Made by a program: the position numbers and the translations under genes
Source: Streptomyces sp. NBC_01335
GTDB taxonomy: Bacteria > Actinomycetota > Actinomycetes > Streptomycetales > Streptomycetaceae
Length of the DNA: 64,000 bases
Direction of reading: 5' to 3'
Assembly (NCBI RefSeq): GCF_035953295.1
Contig: NZ_CP108370.1
Span: 6,743,001 to 6,807,000, forward strand
Shown here: in pieces, positions 41,517 to 49,241 of the stretch
How the letters are laid out: each line of letters starts with the position of its first letter
How positions within the stretch are numbered: the first letter of the stretch is position 1
The notes under the pieces: generated by a model
Told to the model about the DNA's origin: nothing
The model's database searches: none
Seen by the model: the letters and a program-made list of their open reading frames with translations, nothing else

Positions 41517-42665
41517 CTACGGGTTGACGCAGCCGACCGAGCCGATCGGGAAGTTGTTGCCGGTCGACGTCGCCGTGAAGCCGAAGGTGACGCTGCCGTC
41601 CGGCGGGATGGTCCGGTTGTAGTCGACGTTCTTGACCGTCAGAGTGCCGTCGGACCCCGTGGTCAGCGCACCGTTCCACACCTGGCTCACCTTGGTGCCC
41701 GTGCCGGGCGTCCACTTCACGGCCCAGCCGTCACGCGCCGTCGTGTCGTGGTTCATGACCTCGACGGAGCCCTGGAAACCGCCGCTCCAGGAGTTCGTCA
41801 CGCTGTAGACGGCCATGCAGCCGGTGTGCGGGTCGGTGGGTGTCGGCGTGGACGTCGGGGTGGGCGTCGGAGTCGGGGTGGGTGTCGGGGTGGGTGTCGG
41901 AGTCGGGGTGGGCGTCGAAGTCGGGGTGGGAGTCGGCGTGCTGCCCGCGCCGCGGATGCCGGTCACCTCGCCCTTGCCGCCGTCGAAGACGATGTCGGAG
42001 CAGGAGAAGAAGTTCTCCTGGCTGTCGGAACGCACCCACTGGATGAACATGATCGCGTCGCCGGAGCGGCCCGACGGCAGGGTCGTGTTCCAGTAGTAGT
42101 GGCCGCCGTCGGTGCCCGGTGATCCGACCGCCGGCGGGTTGCTGACGGTCTGGATCAGCTCCAGGTCGTCCCAGCCCAGTTCGGTGCTGGGCGAGTAGCC
42201 GGCCTTGGACACGTACACCCGGAACTCGCCGGGGTGCGCTGCCCAGTTGCTGTGATCGACCTCGATCGTGGCGCCGGACGTCAGGTGCGTGCGCGGCCAG
42301 TCGGAGCGGGCGGCGTTGTAGCCGGTGAAGTTGTACGGCGACCGGTTGCCGGCGCTGCACAGCGTTCCGTCCGGGACGTAACCCGCCCCTCGGCCACCGG
42401 CGTTGGAGTCGAGCACGGCGAACCAGTTGTACAGGGAGTTCGCGCCGCTCTCGTCGAGCGCGGCCTTGCACGCCGGGTTGGTCGGGTCCAGGGAGCCGGT
42501 GCTGGTCTTGGCGTCCAGCCAGCAGAGGTAGGTGCGCGACCCCGGTGACATCGCCACGCCGTGGGCCTGCGCGCTGCCTTGGCCCAGCAGGGTCAGGGCG
42601 ATCCCGCCGAGCAGCGTCGCGAGCGCCGCCGCCAGAGCGACTAATCGATTCTTGCGTTGAGCCAT
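41517..42665 (-). CDS. AA10 lytic polysaccharide monooxygenase with CBM2
   Basis: This 382-residue secreted copper enzyme has a signal peptide ending AQA, so His35 becomes the N-terminal His of the histidine brace; the second copper ligand is in WAAHPGEFRVYV. The AA10 domain (about 35-230) is followed by a Thr/Pro linker of about 45 residues and a C-terminal CBM2 (about 280-382, starting GCMAVYSVTNSWSGGFQGSVEV). It oxidatively cleaves crystalline cellulose or chitin; the CBM2 and neighbouring GH5 favour cellulose. The ATG at 42665 follows GGAGA; an in-frame start 37 codons upstream is unsupported. Its promoter region shares two CebR boxes with the divergent endoglucanase. Confidence 0.92.
   Translation of the reverse strand: MAQRKNRLVALAAALATLLGGIALTLLGQGSAQAHGVAMSPGSRTYLCWLDAKTSTGSLDPTNPACKAALDESGANSLYNWFAVLDSNAGGRGAGYVPDGTLCSAGNRSPYNFTGYNAARSDWPRTHLTSGATIEVDHSNWAAHPGEFRVYVSKAGYSPSTELGWDDLELIQTVSNPPAVGSPGTDGGHYYWNTTLPSGRSGDAIMFIQWVRSDSQENFFSCSDIVFDGGKGEVTGIRGAGSTPTPTPTSTPTPTPTPTPTPTPTPTPTPTSTPTPTDPHTGCMAVYSVTNSWSGGFQGSVEVMNHDTTARDGWAVKWTPGTGTKVSQVWNGALTTGSDGTLTVKNVDYNRTIPPDGSVTFGFTATSTGNNFPIGSVGCVNP
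41838..41938. repeat. linker-coding minisatellite in the LPMO gene
   Basis: Tandem gggtgtcggggt / gggtgtcggagtcggggt units encode the Thr-Pro linker between the AA10 and CBM2 domains. The codons are nearly identical from unit to unit, so the linker length is likely to vary by slippage. Confidence 0.75.
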
Positions 42666-42886
42666 GGAAGTCTCCAGTGCCTGTGTGGGGGTTGTGCTCG
42701 GGTGGGGCCTGTCTCCTGTGCTCGTCACGGGGCGGCTTTCCGGGGCGGGAGGCTGCGGGACCGAGCGCGTGCGCACGGCGGCGACAGCGTCGGGTGCACG
42801 CGGCGACCGGGCCGTGGAACAGCCGCGCGCGAGGGGTGGCTGGACGGGGGCGATCAGTGCGTCGGGAGCGTCCCCGCCGCCCGATT

Positions 42887-42900
42887 TGGGAGCGCTCCCA
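42887..42900. promoter_or_regulatory. CebR box 1 (TGGGAGCGCTCCCA)
   Basis: This is a perfect 14-base palindrome identical to the operator of CebR/CelR, the cello-oligosaccharide-responsive LacI-type repressors of cellulolytic actinomycetes. It lies 222 bases upstream of the LPMO start. De-repression by cellobiose or cellotriose is expected from the known system. Confidence 0.92.
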
Positions 42901-43064
42901 TAGAAGGTTCACGAGAACTGTAGGAGCGCGCCATGCCCCTGACAACCCATCGGACGGGAATGCGCGAGGGGCGGGGCGGATCGGCTGGTCCGAAACTTTT
43001 CGCGCGCATCGGCGGTGGCAAATCGTGTCCAAGAGCTTGACGGTGTGTCGTGCGACCCCGAGAT

Positions 43065-43078
43065 TGGGAGCGCTCCCA
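43065..43078. promoter_or_regulatory. CebR box 2 (TGGGAGCGCTCCCA)
   Basis: This is a second perfect copy of the 14-base palindrome, 230 bases upstream of the GH5 start and 165 bases from box 1. Weaker partial copies with a one-base deletion (gggagcgtccc) occur at about 42864 and 43263. The 42666-43307 interval contains no gene and is the shared control region of the two divergent cellulose genes. Confidence 0.92.
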
Positions 43079-43307
43079 CATCTTCCTTTCCGGTACGCGA
43101 CCACGCGCGTCTCCCGTAGCGGCGCACCCCGAAGATCTCGGGACCGGCACGATCGGCCCGCAGGGCGCCGTCACGGCGACGAGCGGTCGGCTCGCTCGGT
43201 CCCGCGCCAGGATCGGTTCCGCCGACCGGGCGGAATGGACCGCTTTCGGGACAGCGAGCTGCGGGAGCGTCCCATCGCGTACCCCCCTGCGCACGAGGAG
43301 AAATGCT

Positions 43308-44708
43308 GTGAAACGCCTTCTGGCTCTACTGGCGACCTGCGCGACGGTCCTGGGCCTCACGGCCCTGTTCAGCCCTCAGGCGGTGGCTGCCGCCGGATGC
43401 AAGGTCGACTACACGTTCGCCAGCCAGTGGCAGGGCGGCTTCCAGGCCGGAGTGAAGATCACCAACCTGGGCGGGCCGGTGTCCGCGTGGACGCTTGCGT
43501 TCACCATGCCGGACGCGGGGCAGAAGCTCGTCCAGGGCTGGAACGCCACCTGGACACAGTCCGGTTCCACGGTCACCGCCGCCGGCCTCGACTGGAACCG
43601 CGCGCTGGCCACCGGCGCGTCGGTCGACGTGGGATTCACCGGCTCCTTCACGGGTGCCAACCCGAAGCCCGCGGCGTTCGCACTCAACGGCGTCGCCTGC
43701 ACGGGCTCGATCGGCGGTGACCCGACGCCCGACCCGACGCCCGATCCGACGACGCCCGGCCCGACCACCGGCACCCCCGTGGGCATCAACGGGCAGGTGC
43801 ACGTCTGCGGCGTGAACCTGTGCAACCAGTACAACCGCCCCATCCAGCTGCGGGGGATGAGCACGCACGGCATTCAGTGGTTCAGCGCGTGCTACAACGA
43901 CGCGTCCATGGACGCCCTGGCGCAGGACTGGAAGGCGGACCTGCTGCGCGTCGCCATGTACGTGCAGGAAGAGGGCTACGAGACCGACCCGGCGGGCTTC
44001 ACCAGTCGGGTGAACAGCATCGTCGACATGGCCGAAGCCCGTGGCCTGTACGCGATGATCGATTTCCACACCCTGACGCCGGGCGACCCGAACTACAACC
44101 TCGCACGCGCGAAGACGTTCTTCGCGTCCGTCGCGGCCCGCAACGCGGACAAGAAGAACGTGATCTACGAGATCGCCAACGAGCCCAACGGCGTGAGCTG
44201 GGCTGCCATCAAGAGCTACGCCGAACAGGTCATCCCGGTGATCCGGGCCGCCGACCCGGACGCGGTCGTCGTCGTCGGTACCCGCGGTTGGTCCTCGCTG
44301 GGCGTCTCCGACGGCTCCAGCGAGAGCGAGATCGTCAACAGCCCTGTCAATGCGGCCAACATCATGTACGCGTTCCACTTCTACGCCGCGAGCCACAAGG
44401 ACAACTACCGTGCCGCGCTGAGCCGGGCGGCCGCCCGACTTCCGATGTTCGTGACGGAGTTCGGAACCGTGAGCGCCACCGGTGGCGGTGCGCTGGACCG
44501 GACGAGCACCACGGCCTGGCTCGACCTGCTCGATCAGCTGAAGATCGGCTACGCGAACTGGACCTACAGCGACGCCCCCGAAAGCAGTGCGGCGTTCCAG
44601 CCCGGCACCTGTGACGGCACCGACTACAGCAGCAGCGGCGTGCTGACCGAGTCGGGCACGCTGCTCAAGAGCCGGATCAGCACCTCCGACAACTTCCCCA
44701 CCAGCTGA
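43308..44708 (+). CDS. CBM2-GH5 endo-beta-1,4-glucanase (cellulase)
   Basis: The 466-residue precursor starts at GTG 43308 after GAGGAG. The signal peptide (VKRLLALLATCATVLGL, cleavage near AVA-AAG) is followed by an N-terminal CBM2 (about 26-135, starting CKVDYTFASQWQGGFQAGVKI), a short Pro/Thr linker, and a GH5 catalytic domain (about 160-460). The acid/base Glu292 lies in EIANEPNG and the nucleophile Glu384 in FVTEFGTVS; substrate-binding residues are visible in STHGIQWF and FHFYAASHK. It hydrolyses internal bonds in cellulose, acting with the divergent LPMO under CebR control. CBM2 is N-terminal here and C-terminal in the LPMO. Confidence 0.93.
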   Translation: MKRLLALLATCATVLGLTALFSPQAVAAAGCKVDYTFASQWQGGFQAGVKITNLGGPVSAWTLAFTMPDAGQKLVQGWNATWTQSGSTVTAAGLDWNRALATGASVDVGFTGSFTGANPKPAAFALNGVACTGSIGGDPTPDPTPDPTTPGPTTGTPVGINGQVHVCGVNLCNQYNRPIQLRGMSTHGIQWFSACYNDASMDALAQDWKADLLRVAMYVQEEGYETDPAGFTSRVNSIVDMAEARGLYAMIDFHTLTPGDPNYNLARAKTFFASVAARNADKKNVIYEIANEPNGVSWAAIKSYAEQVIPVIRAADPDAVVVVGTRGWSSLGVSDGSSESEIVNSPVNAANIMYAFHFYAASHKDNYRAALSRAAARLPMFVTEFGTVSATGGGALDRTSTTAWLDLLDQLKIGYANWTYSDAPESSAAFQPGTCDGTDYSSSGVLTESGTLLKSRISTSDNFPTS

Positions 44709-44740
44709 TCCACCGGCTGATCCACGGCTGATCCATCCGC
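44703..44740. repeat. tandem repeat of the GH5 stop-codon region
   Basis: Three units of the type gctgatccac(cg), period 11-12 bases, start at the stop codon of the cellulase gene, giving TGA at 44706, 44718 and 44729. The remaining intergenic region to 44908 contains no other feature I can support. Confidence 0.75.
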
Positions 44741-44908
44741 TGTACCTGCCTGTCGGCCCGTGACGGGGCTCCGGCCGCGCCGAAGCTCCGTCATGCCGCC
44801 AGGCCTTCCACGCCGCGTCGGACGTGCGGCGTCGCAACCCACCGACCGCCCCCTGGCCTCCCGGACGAACACCCCCCCGTCCGGGATCACACGAGAGTGA
44901 GGAAACCC

Positions 44909-45340
44909 ATGGGTCTGCTCGACAAGAACCGTGACGGTGTACTCGGACTGTTCCGCGTCGTCGTCGGGTTGCTGTTCGCCTGCCACGGAGCGGCGGCTCT
45001 GTTCGGCGTGTTCGGCGGCCCCCACGGCGCGTCCCCGCGCCTGTGGGAGTGGCCCGGCTGGTGGGCCGCACTCATCCAGTTGGCCGGAGGCGTCCTGGTG
45101 CTCGTGGGCTACGGCACCCGGGCGTCGGCGGTGCTCTGCTCCGGCTCCATGGCGTACGCCTACTTCGGCACGCACCAGGCGACCGGGCTTCTGCCCATCG
45201 AGAACGGCGGTGAGGCGGCCGCGATGTTCTGCTGGGCGTTCCTCCTCATCGCGGCTTTAGGGCCCGGCCGTTGGGCCCTGGACCAGGTCCTCGCACGGAG
45301 CGACGACGCACGGACGGAGGTCCCGCTCGCACGGCACTGA
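44909..45340 (+). CDS. DoxX-family membrane protein
   Basis: This 143-residue protein has four hydrophobic spans (about 12-32, 50-70, 75-93 and 103-122). The family look is clear in LFRVVVGLLFACHGAAALFG, LIQLAGGVLVLVGYGTRASAVLCSGSMAYAYF and GGEAAAMFCWAFLLIAALG. DoxX proteins are poorly understood and linked to redox or thiosulfate-related membrane complexes. The ATG at 44909 follows GAGGAA with good spacing; an upstream in-frame GTG at 44897 is less likely. It stands alone on its strand between the cellulase and the gamma-glutamyltransferase. Confidence 0.88.
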   Translation: MGLLDKNRDGVLGLFRVVVGLLFACHGAAALFGVFGGPHGASPRLWEWPGWWAALIQLAGGVLVLVGYGTRASAVLCSGSMAYAYFGTHQATGLLPIENGGEAAAMFCWAFLLIAALGPGRWALDQVLARSDDARTEVPLARH

Positions 45341-45427
45341 GCCGCCGGCCGGCGTCCCGTCGGGCCGGCTCCTCCCGCAGCGCCGGTCAGCCGCGCAGAC
45401 ATGGCAAGAAGCCCGGGAACAAGGCCC

Positions 45428-45532
45428 GTCGCGTACGTCCTCAGGCATGGCCGGAGACAGCGGCGGGCATCCGGGTGCCCGTTCGAGGCGGTCCTGACGA
45501 TCCGGCCGGGCCGGGGTTAGTCTGCGCGGACG
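45428..45532. repeat. 105-bp gene-start segment, copy B (gene remnant)
   Basis: This segment matches 7169-7273 over most positions without length change. On the minus strand it preserves a start codon and the first seven codons (MPEDVRD, against MTDDVRN in the intact gene at 6446-7189), after which similarity stops. The -35-like gttcga is kept at 45481-45486 but the -10 box is changed. It ends 20 bases before the ggt start, so part of it may now serve as the ggt upstream region. Confidence 0.7.
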
Positions 45533-45552
45533 ATCGTCAACTGGAGGTACGC

Positions 45553-47364
45553 ATGCGTCGTCCTGTCGGACGGAACGTATCGGTCCTGGCAGTGCTCGCC
45601 GTGGTGGCGTCCGTCGGGGCGGCAGCCCCCGCCGGATCGTCGCCGCGGCCCGGCCCACCGGTCAAGACGCCGGTGGCCGCCGGGTACGGGGGAGCGGTGG
45701 CCAGCGTGGACGCGGACGCCACCGCGGCCGGTATCGAGGTGCTGCGCAAGGGCGGCAACGCGGTGGACGCGGCCGTGGCGACCGCCGCCGCGCTCGGCGT
45801 CACCGAGCCGTACTCGGCCGGGATCGGGGGCGGCGGGTACTTCGTCCACTACGACGCCAAGTCCCGTACCGTGCAGACCATCGACGGCCGCGAGACGGCG
45901 CCCCGCACCGCCGACTCCTCGCTCTTCCTGGAGGACGGCAAGCCGCTCGCCTTCAACGACGCCGTCACCAGCGGTCTCAGCATCGGCACCCCCGGCACCC
46001 CCGCCACCTGGGACAAGGCGCTCGACACCTGGGGCACCAAGTCGCTCGGCACTCTGCTGAAGCCCGCCGAGCGCCTCGCCCACGACGGGTTCGTCGTGGA
46101 CAGCACCTTCCGCAGCCAGACCGAGGGGAACCAGGAGCGGTTCGCCGACTTCCCGGCCACCGCGAAGCTCTTTCTGCCCGGTGGCGAACTCCCGGTAGTG
46201 GGCTCGGTGTTCAAGAACCCGGACCTGGCCCGTACGTACGAGAAGCTCGGCCGCGAAGGGGTGGAGGAGCTCTACCGGGGCGACCTGGGAGAGGACATCG
46301 TGCGCACCGTGCGGAACCCTCCCGTCGACCCGGCGTCCGGCCGCGTCGCCCGGGCCGGTGATCTGAGCACCCGGGACCTCAAGGCGTACCGGGCGCTGAA
46401 GCAGGCGCCGACCAGGGTGGGCTACCGGGGGCTCGACGTCTACGGCATCGCGCCCTCCTCGTCCGGCGGGACCAGCGTCGGCGAGGCCCTCAACATCCTG
46501 GAGTCCACCGACCTCACCAAGGCGAGCCAGGCGCAGTACCTGCACCGGTTCATCGAGGCGAGCCGGATCGCCTTCGCGGACCGGGGGCGCTGGGTCGGCG
46601 ACCCCGCGTTCGAGGACGTCCCCACGGCCGGACTGCTCAGTCAGCGGTTCGCCGACTCGCGCGCCTGCCTCATCCGCGACGACGCCGTGCTGACCAGCCC
46701 GCTGGCTCCCGGTGACCCGAGCTCCCCGACCCCCTGCGCGACGGGCGGGACCGCTGCCCCGACGACGTACGAAGGGGAGAACACCACGCACCTGACGGCC
46801 GCCGACAAGTGGGGCAACGTCGTCGCCTACACCCTCACCATCGAGTCGACCGGCGGCAGCGGCATCACGGTGCCCGGACGCGGATTCCTGCTCAACAACG
46901 AGCTGACGGACTTCTCCTTCGCGCCCGCCAACCCGGCCGTGCACGACCCGAACCTGCCCGGTCCGGGCAAGCGCCCGCGCTCGTCGATCTCGCCGACGAT
47001 CGTCCTCGACCACGGCAAGCCGGTGCTGGCGCTCGGATCGCCCGGTGGGGCCACCATCATCACCACCGTGCTCCAGACCCTGACCGGCCGGCTCGACCGC
47101 GGTCTGCCGCTCGTCGACGCCATCGCCGCACCCCGCGCCAGCCAGCGCAACGCGGCGGCCACCGAGATCGAACCCGCGCTCTGGGACAGCCCGCTGCGGG
47201 CCCAACTGGAGTCCCTCGGGCACGTGTTCAAGCTGAACCCGGAGATCGGCGCGGCCACCGGGGTCGAGCGGCTGCCGGACGGGCGATGGCTGGCGGCGGC
47301 CGAGCCGGTACGCCGGGGCGGCGGCTCGGCGATGGTGGTGACACCGAGCAACGGCCGACGTTGA
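45553..47364 (+). CDS. ggt: gamma-glutamyltransferase (glutathione hydrolase)
   Basis: This 603-residue secreted Ntn hydrolase precursor has a signal peptide (VSVLAVLAVVASVGAAAPAG), substrate-binding Arg in DGRETAPR, the catalytic Thr411 at the start of the TTHLTAADKWGN motif (self-cleavage site making the small subunit), and the glycine pair region LALGSPGGATI. It transfers or hydrolyses gamma-glutamyl groups of glutathione and related peptides outside the cell. The ATG at 45553 follows GGAGG with five-base spacing. A 17-bp tandem repeat begins at its stop codon and a terminator follows. Confidence 0.94.
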   Translation: MRRPVGRNVSVLAVLAVVASVGAAAPAGSSPRPGPPVKTPVAAGYGGAVASVDADATAAGIEVLRKGGNAVDAAVATAAALGVTEPYSAGIGGGGYFVHYDAKSRTVQTIDGRETAPRTADSSLFLEDGKPLAFNDAVTSGLSIGTPGTPATWDKALDTWGTKSLGTLLKPAERLAHDGFVVDSTFRSQTEGNQERFADFPATAKLFLPGGELPVVGSVFKNPDLARTYEKLGREGVEELYRGDLGEDIVRTVRNPPVDPASGRVARAGDLSTRDLKAYRALKQAPTRVGYRGLDVYGIAPSSSGGTSVGEALNILESTDLTKASQAQYLHRFIEASRIAFADRGRWVGDPAFEDVPTAGLLSQRFADSRACLIRDDAVLTSPLAPGDPSSPTPCATGGTAAPTTYEGENTTHLTAADKWGNVVAYTLTIESTGGSGITVPGRGFLLNNELTDFSFAPANPAVHDPNLPGPGKRPRSSISPTIVLDHGKPVLALGSPGGATIITTVLQTLTGRLDRGLPLVDAIAAPRASQRNAAATEIEPALWDSPLRAQLESLGHVFKLNPEIGAATGVERLPDGRWLAAAEPVRRGGGSAMVVTPSNGRR

Positions 47365-47430
47365 TCAACGGCCGACGCTGATCAACGACTGGCGCTGATC
47401 AACGGCCGATGCCGATCAACGACTGGTGAC
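47346..47430. repeat. 17-bp tandem repeat starting in the ggt 3' end
   Basis: Five units of period 17 (gatcaacggccgacgct and variants with gactggcg) run from 47346 to 47430. The first unit encodes the final residues of Ggt and its TGA at 47362. Because 17 is not a multiple of three, further TGA triplets fall in other frames. Confidence 0.85.
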
Positions 47431-47436
47431 GACCGG

Positions 47437-47471
47437 GGTGGGCGGCCCGTGGCTCGTACGGGCCGCCCACC
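47437..47471. terminator. bidirectional terminator between ggt and map
   Basis: Arms ggtgggcggcccgt (47437-47450) and acgggccgcccacc (47458-47471) are perfect over 14 bases with a seven-base loop. It lies between convergent genes, 73 bases after ggt and eight bases from the map stop. Confidence 0.8.
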
Positions 47472-47478
47472 GCAGAGG

Positions 47479-48246
47479 TCAGAGCGCCGTCAGGATGCGG
47501 GGGCCGTCGTCGGTGATGGCCACCGTGTGCTCGGCGTGGGCGGCCCGGCTGCCGTCGGTGGTCCGGAGCGTCCAGCCGTCCTGGTCCGGCCGGAAGTGGT
47601 CCCCGCCGCCGGCGATCAGCATCGGCTCGATCGCCAGCACCATTCCGTGGCGCAGGGGGAGCCCCCGCCCCGGGGGCCCCTCGTTCGGCACGGAGGGGTC
47701 CTCGTGCATGGCCCGGCCGATGCCGTGCCCGCCGAACCCCTCGGGGATGCCGTACCCCGCCGCGCGGCAGACGGTGCCGATCGCGTGGGCGATGTCGCCG
47801 ATGCGGTTGCCGACGACGGCCGCCGCGATGCCCGCGTCCAGCGCCGCGTACGCGGTGTCGATCAGCAGGGTGTCGGCCGGCCGCGCACGGCCCACGGTGA
47901 AGCTGATCGCGGAGTCGCCGGCCCAGCCGTCCAGCGTCGCGCCCGCGTCGATGCTGACCAGGTCCCCGTCGCGGAGCCGGTAGCCGCCAGGGACACCGTG
48001 CACGATCGCGTCGTTCACCGAGGCGCAGATCACGGCGGGGAAGGGGACCGGCGCGAAGTGCGGGTGGTAGTGGAGGAAGGGTGACCCGGCGCCCGCGTCG
48101 CGCAGTACATCGTGCGCCACGGCGTCGATCTCGCGCAGGCTGACACCGATCTGCGACGCCTCGCGTGCGGCGCTCAGCATCTGCGCCACGATCCGGCCGG
48201 CCTCGCGCATCGCGGCGATGGATGTATCCGTCTTGAGTTGCACCAT
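47479..48246 (-). CDS. map: methionine aminopeptidase, type I
   Basis: This 255-residue metalloprotease removes the initiator methionine from nascent proteins. The five metal ligands are visible as Asp in VSIDAGA, Asp in WAGDSAISF, His in GFGGHGIGRAMHEDP, Glu in LAIEPML and Glu in AAHAEHTVAI; His in PAVICASVNDAIVHG is also conserved. The ATG at 48246 is seven bases from a TATAGT -10 box with no Shine-Dalgarno sequence, which suggests a leaderless mRNA. It is divergent from the small XRE gene at 48288. Streptomyces usually carry more than one map; whether this is the essential copy is not shown. Confidence 0.93.
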   Translation of the reverse strand: MVQLKTDTSIAAMREAGRIVAQMLSAAREASQIGVSLREIDAVAHDVLRDAGAGSPFLHYHPHFAPVPFPAVICASVNDAIVHGVPGGYRLRDGDLVSIDAGATLDGWAGDSAISFTVGRARPADTLLIDTAYAALDAGIAAAVVGNRIGDIAHAIGTVCRAAGYGIPEGFGGHGIGRAMHEDPSVPNEGPPGRGLPLRHGMVLAIEPMLIAGGGDHFRPDQDGWTLRTTDGSRAAHAEHTVAITDDGPRILTAL

Positions 48247-48253
48247 GCCAATT

Positions 48254-48281
48254 ACTATACCGGTCGGTGCGGTATTAGAAT
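48254..48281. promoter_or_regulatory. overlapping divergent leaderless promoters with dyad (map / XRE)
   Basis: On the minus strand TATAGT (48254-48259) lies seven bases from the map ATG. On the plus strand TAGAAT (48276-48281) lies six bases from the XRE ATG. Each -10 box overlaps the other's -35 position. Between them is an inverted repeat ATACCG (48257-48262) / CGGTAT (48270-48275) with a seven-base spacer. The two promoters should exclude each other and the dyad is a good candidate site for the XRE protein. Confidence 0.5.
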
Positions 48282-48287
48282 GACGGC

Positions 48288-48662
48288 ATGGTTCGTACGC
48301 CCCTGACACCCGAAGAGCGCCGCCGCGGCGAGCGGCTCGGCATCCTGCTCCGTGAGGCCCGCGGTGGGCGCAGCATGGTCGCCGTCGCGGCGAGCGCCGG
48401 CCTCTCCGCCGAAACCCTCCGCAAGATCGAGACCGGCCGCGCCCCGACGCCCGCCTTCTTCACGGTGGCGGCCATCGCCGCCGCCCTCGGGCTCACCCTG
48501 GACGAGATCCTCGCGGGCTGCGCCGAAGAGGCCGGCGCGGTGGAGCCCGGCGTCGTGGAGTCCGGCGCGGTGGAGCCCGGCGTCGTGGAGTCCGGCGCGG
48601 CGGAGGGGGCCGGGCGGGCGCTGGCCGTGCCGGTCGGTGAGCTGCTGCCGCTCGGGGCCTGA
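48288..48662 (+). CDS. XRE-family transcriptional regulator
   Basis: This 124-residue regulator has one HTH_3/XRE domain (about 15-75, with SMVAVAASAGLSAETLRKIETGRAPTPAFFTVAAIAAAL) and an acidic, low-complexity C-terminal half containing a perfect internal duplication (GAVEPGVVES twice). The ATG at 48288 gives the expected N-terminus without a ribosome-binding site, so leaderless initiation is likely. It is divergent from map and probably binds the dyad between them. Confidence 0.88.
   Translation: MVRTPLTPEERRRGERLGILLREARGGRSMVAVAASAGLSAETLRKIETGRAPTPAFFTVAAIAAALGLTLDEILAGCAEEAGAVEPGVVESGAVEPGVVESGAAEGAGRALAVPVGELLPLGA
48532..48600. repeat. 30-bp internal tandem repeat in the XRE gene
   Basis: A perfect 30-base unit occurs at 48532-48561 and 48562-48591, with a nine-base partial third copy to 48600. 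It is in frame and encodes the duplicated ten-residue acidic segment. Confidence 0.85.
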
Positions 48663-48705
48663 CGGGCGGCCCTCGGGTCCGACGGCCGCCCCGTAGGCTC
48701 GGGGT

Positions 48706-49086
48706 GTGACTCTCCAGGACTTCGCCCGCAGCGAGTACGTCAGCCTGACCACCTACCGCAAGGACGGCACCCCCGTCGCCACTCCCGTATGGGCCGCGGC
48801 CGACGGCGGAACGCTCTACGTCTGGACCCGCTCCGACTCGTGGAAGGTGAAGCGGCTGCGCCGCACCCCCCGGGTCCGCGTCACCGTCTGCGACGTCAAG
48901 GGCCGGGTCGCCGAAGGTGCGCCCAGCGCGGAGGGAACCGCCCGGCTCGTCGAGGGGGCGGACATGGCGACCGTACGCAAGGCGCTGTCCCGCAAGTACA
49001 CCTGGAAGTTCTGGCTGGTCGACTGGCCGGCCATGGTCGTACGGCTCGGGAAGCGGCCCCACACCGGAATCGCCGTGACGTTCTGA
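48706..49086 (+). CDS. PPOX-class F420-dependent oxidoreductase
   Basis: This 126-residue split-barrel flavin/deazaflavin reductase fold protein has LTTYRKDGTPVATPVWAAADGGTLYVWTRSDSWKVKRLRRTPRVRVTVCD, typical of the actinobacterial FDOR-B/PPOX class, and a C-terminal TGIAVTF. It probably uses coenzyme F420 in reductive reactions; the natural substrate is unknown. GTG 48706 gives the family N-terminus MTLQDFARSEYVSL. It starts 44 bases after the XRE gene on the same strand. Confidence 0.85.
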   Translation: MTLQDFARSEYVSLTTYRKDGTPVATPVWAAADGGTLYVWTRSDSWKVKRLRRTPRVRVTVCDVKGRVAEGAPSAEGTARLVEGADMATVRKALSRKYTWKFWLVDWPAMVVRLGKRPHTGIAVTF

Positions 49087-49241
49087 GCGAGTGCGCGACC
49101 CGGGGCGCACGGCCGCGCGGTCGTGCCGTTCGCGCTCCCGGCGCCTCCTGGTCGAAAAACGGCCGTAGCCGCGCCGTAACACGCCTGCGGTCGAATGCGA
49201 GCTGACTGGAGGGTTCCAGCCGAGGGCCGACGAGGGCGGCG

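Noticed and set aside
48534..48600. Repeat array resembling a CRISPR
   Set aside because: Only two contiguous 30-bp units within a coding sequence, without spacers or cas genes; it is a tandem duplication. No CRISPR array was seen in the window.
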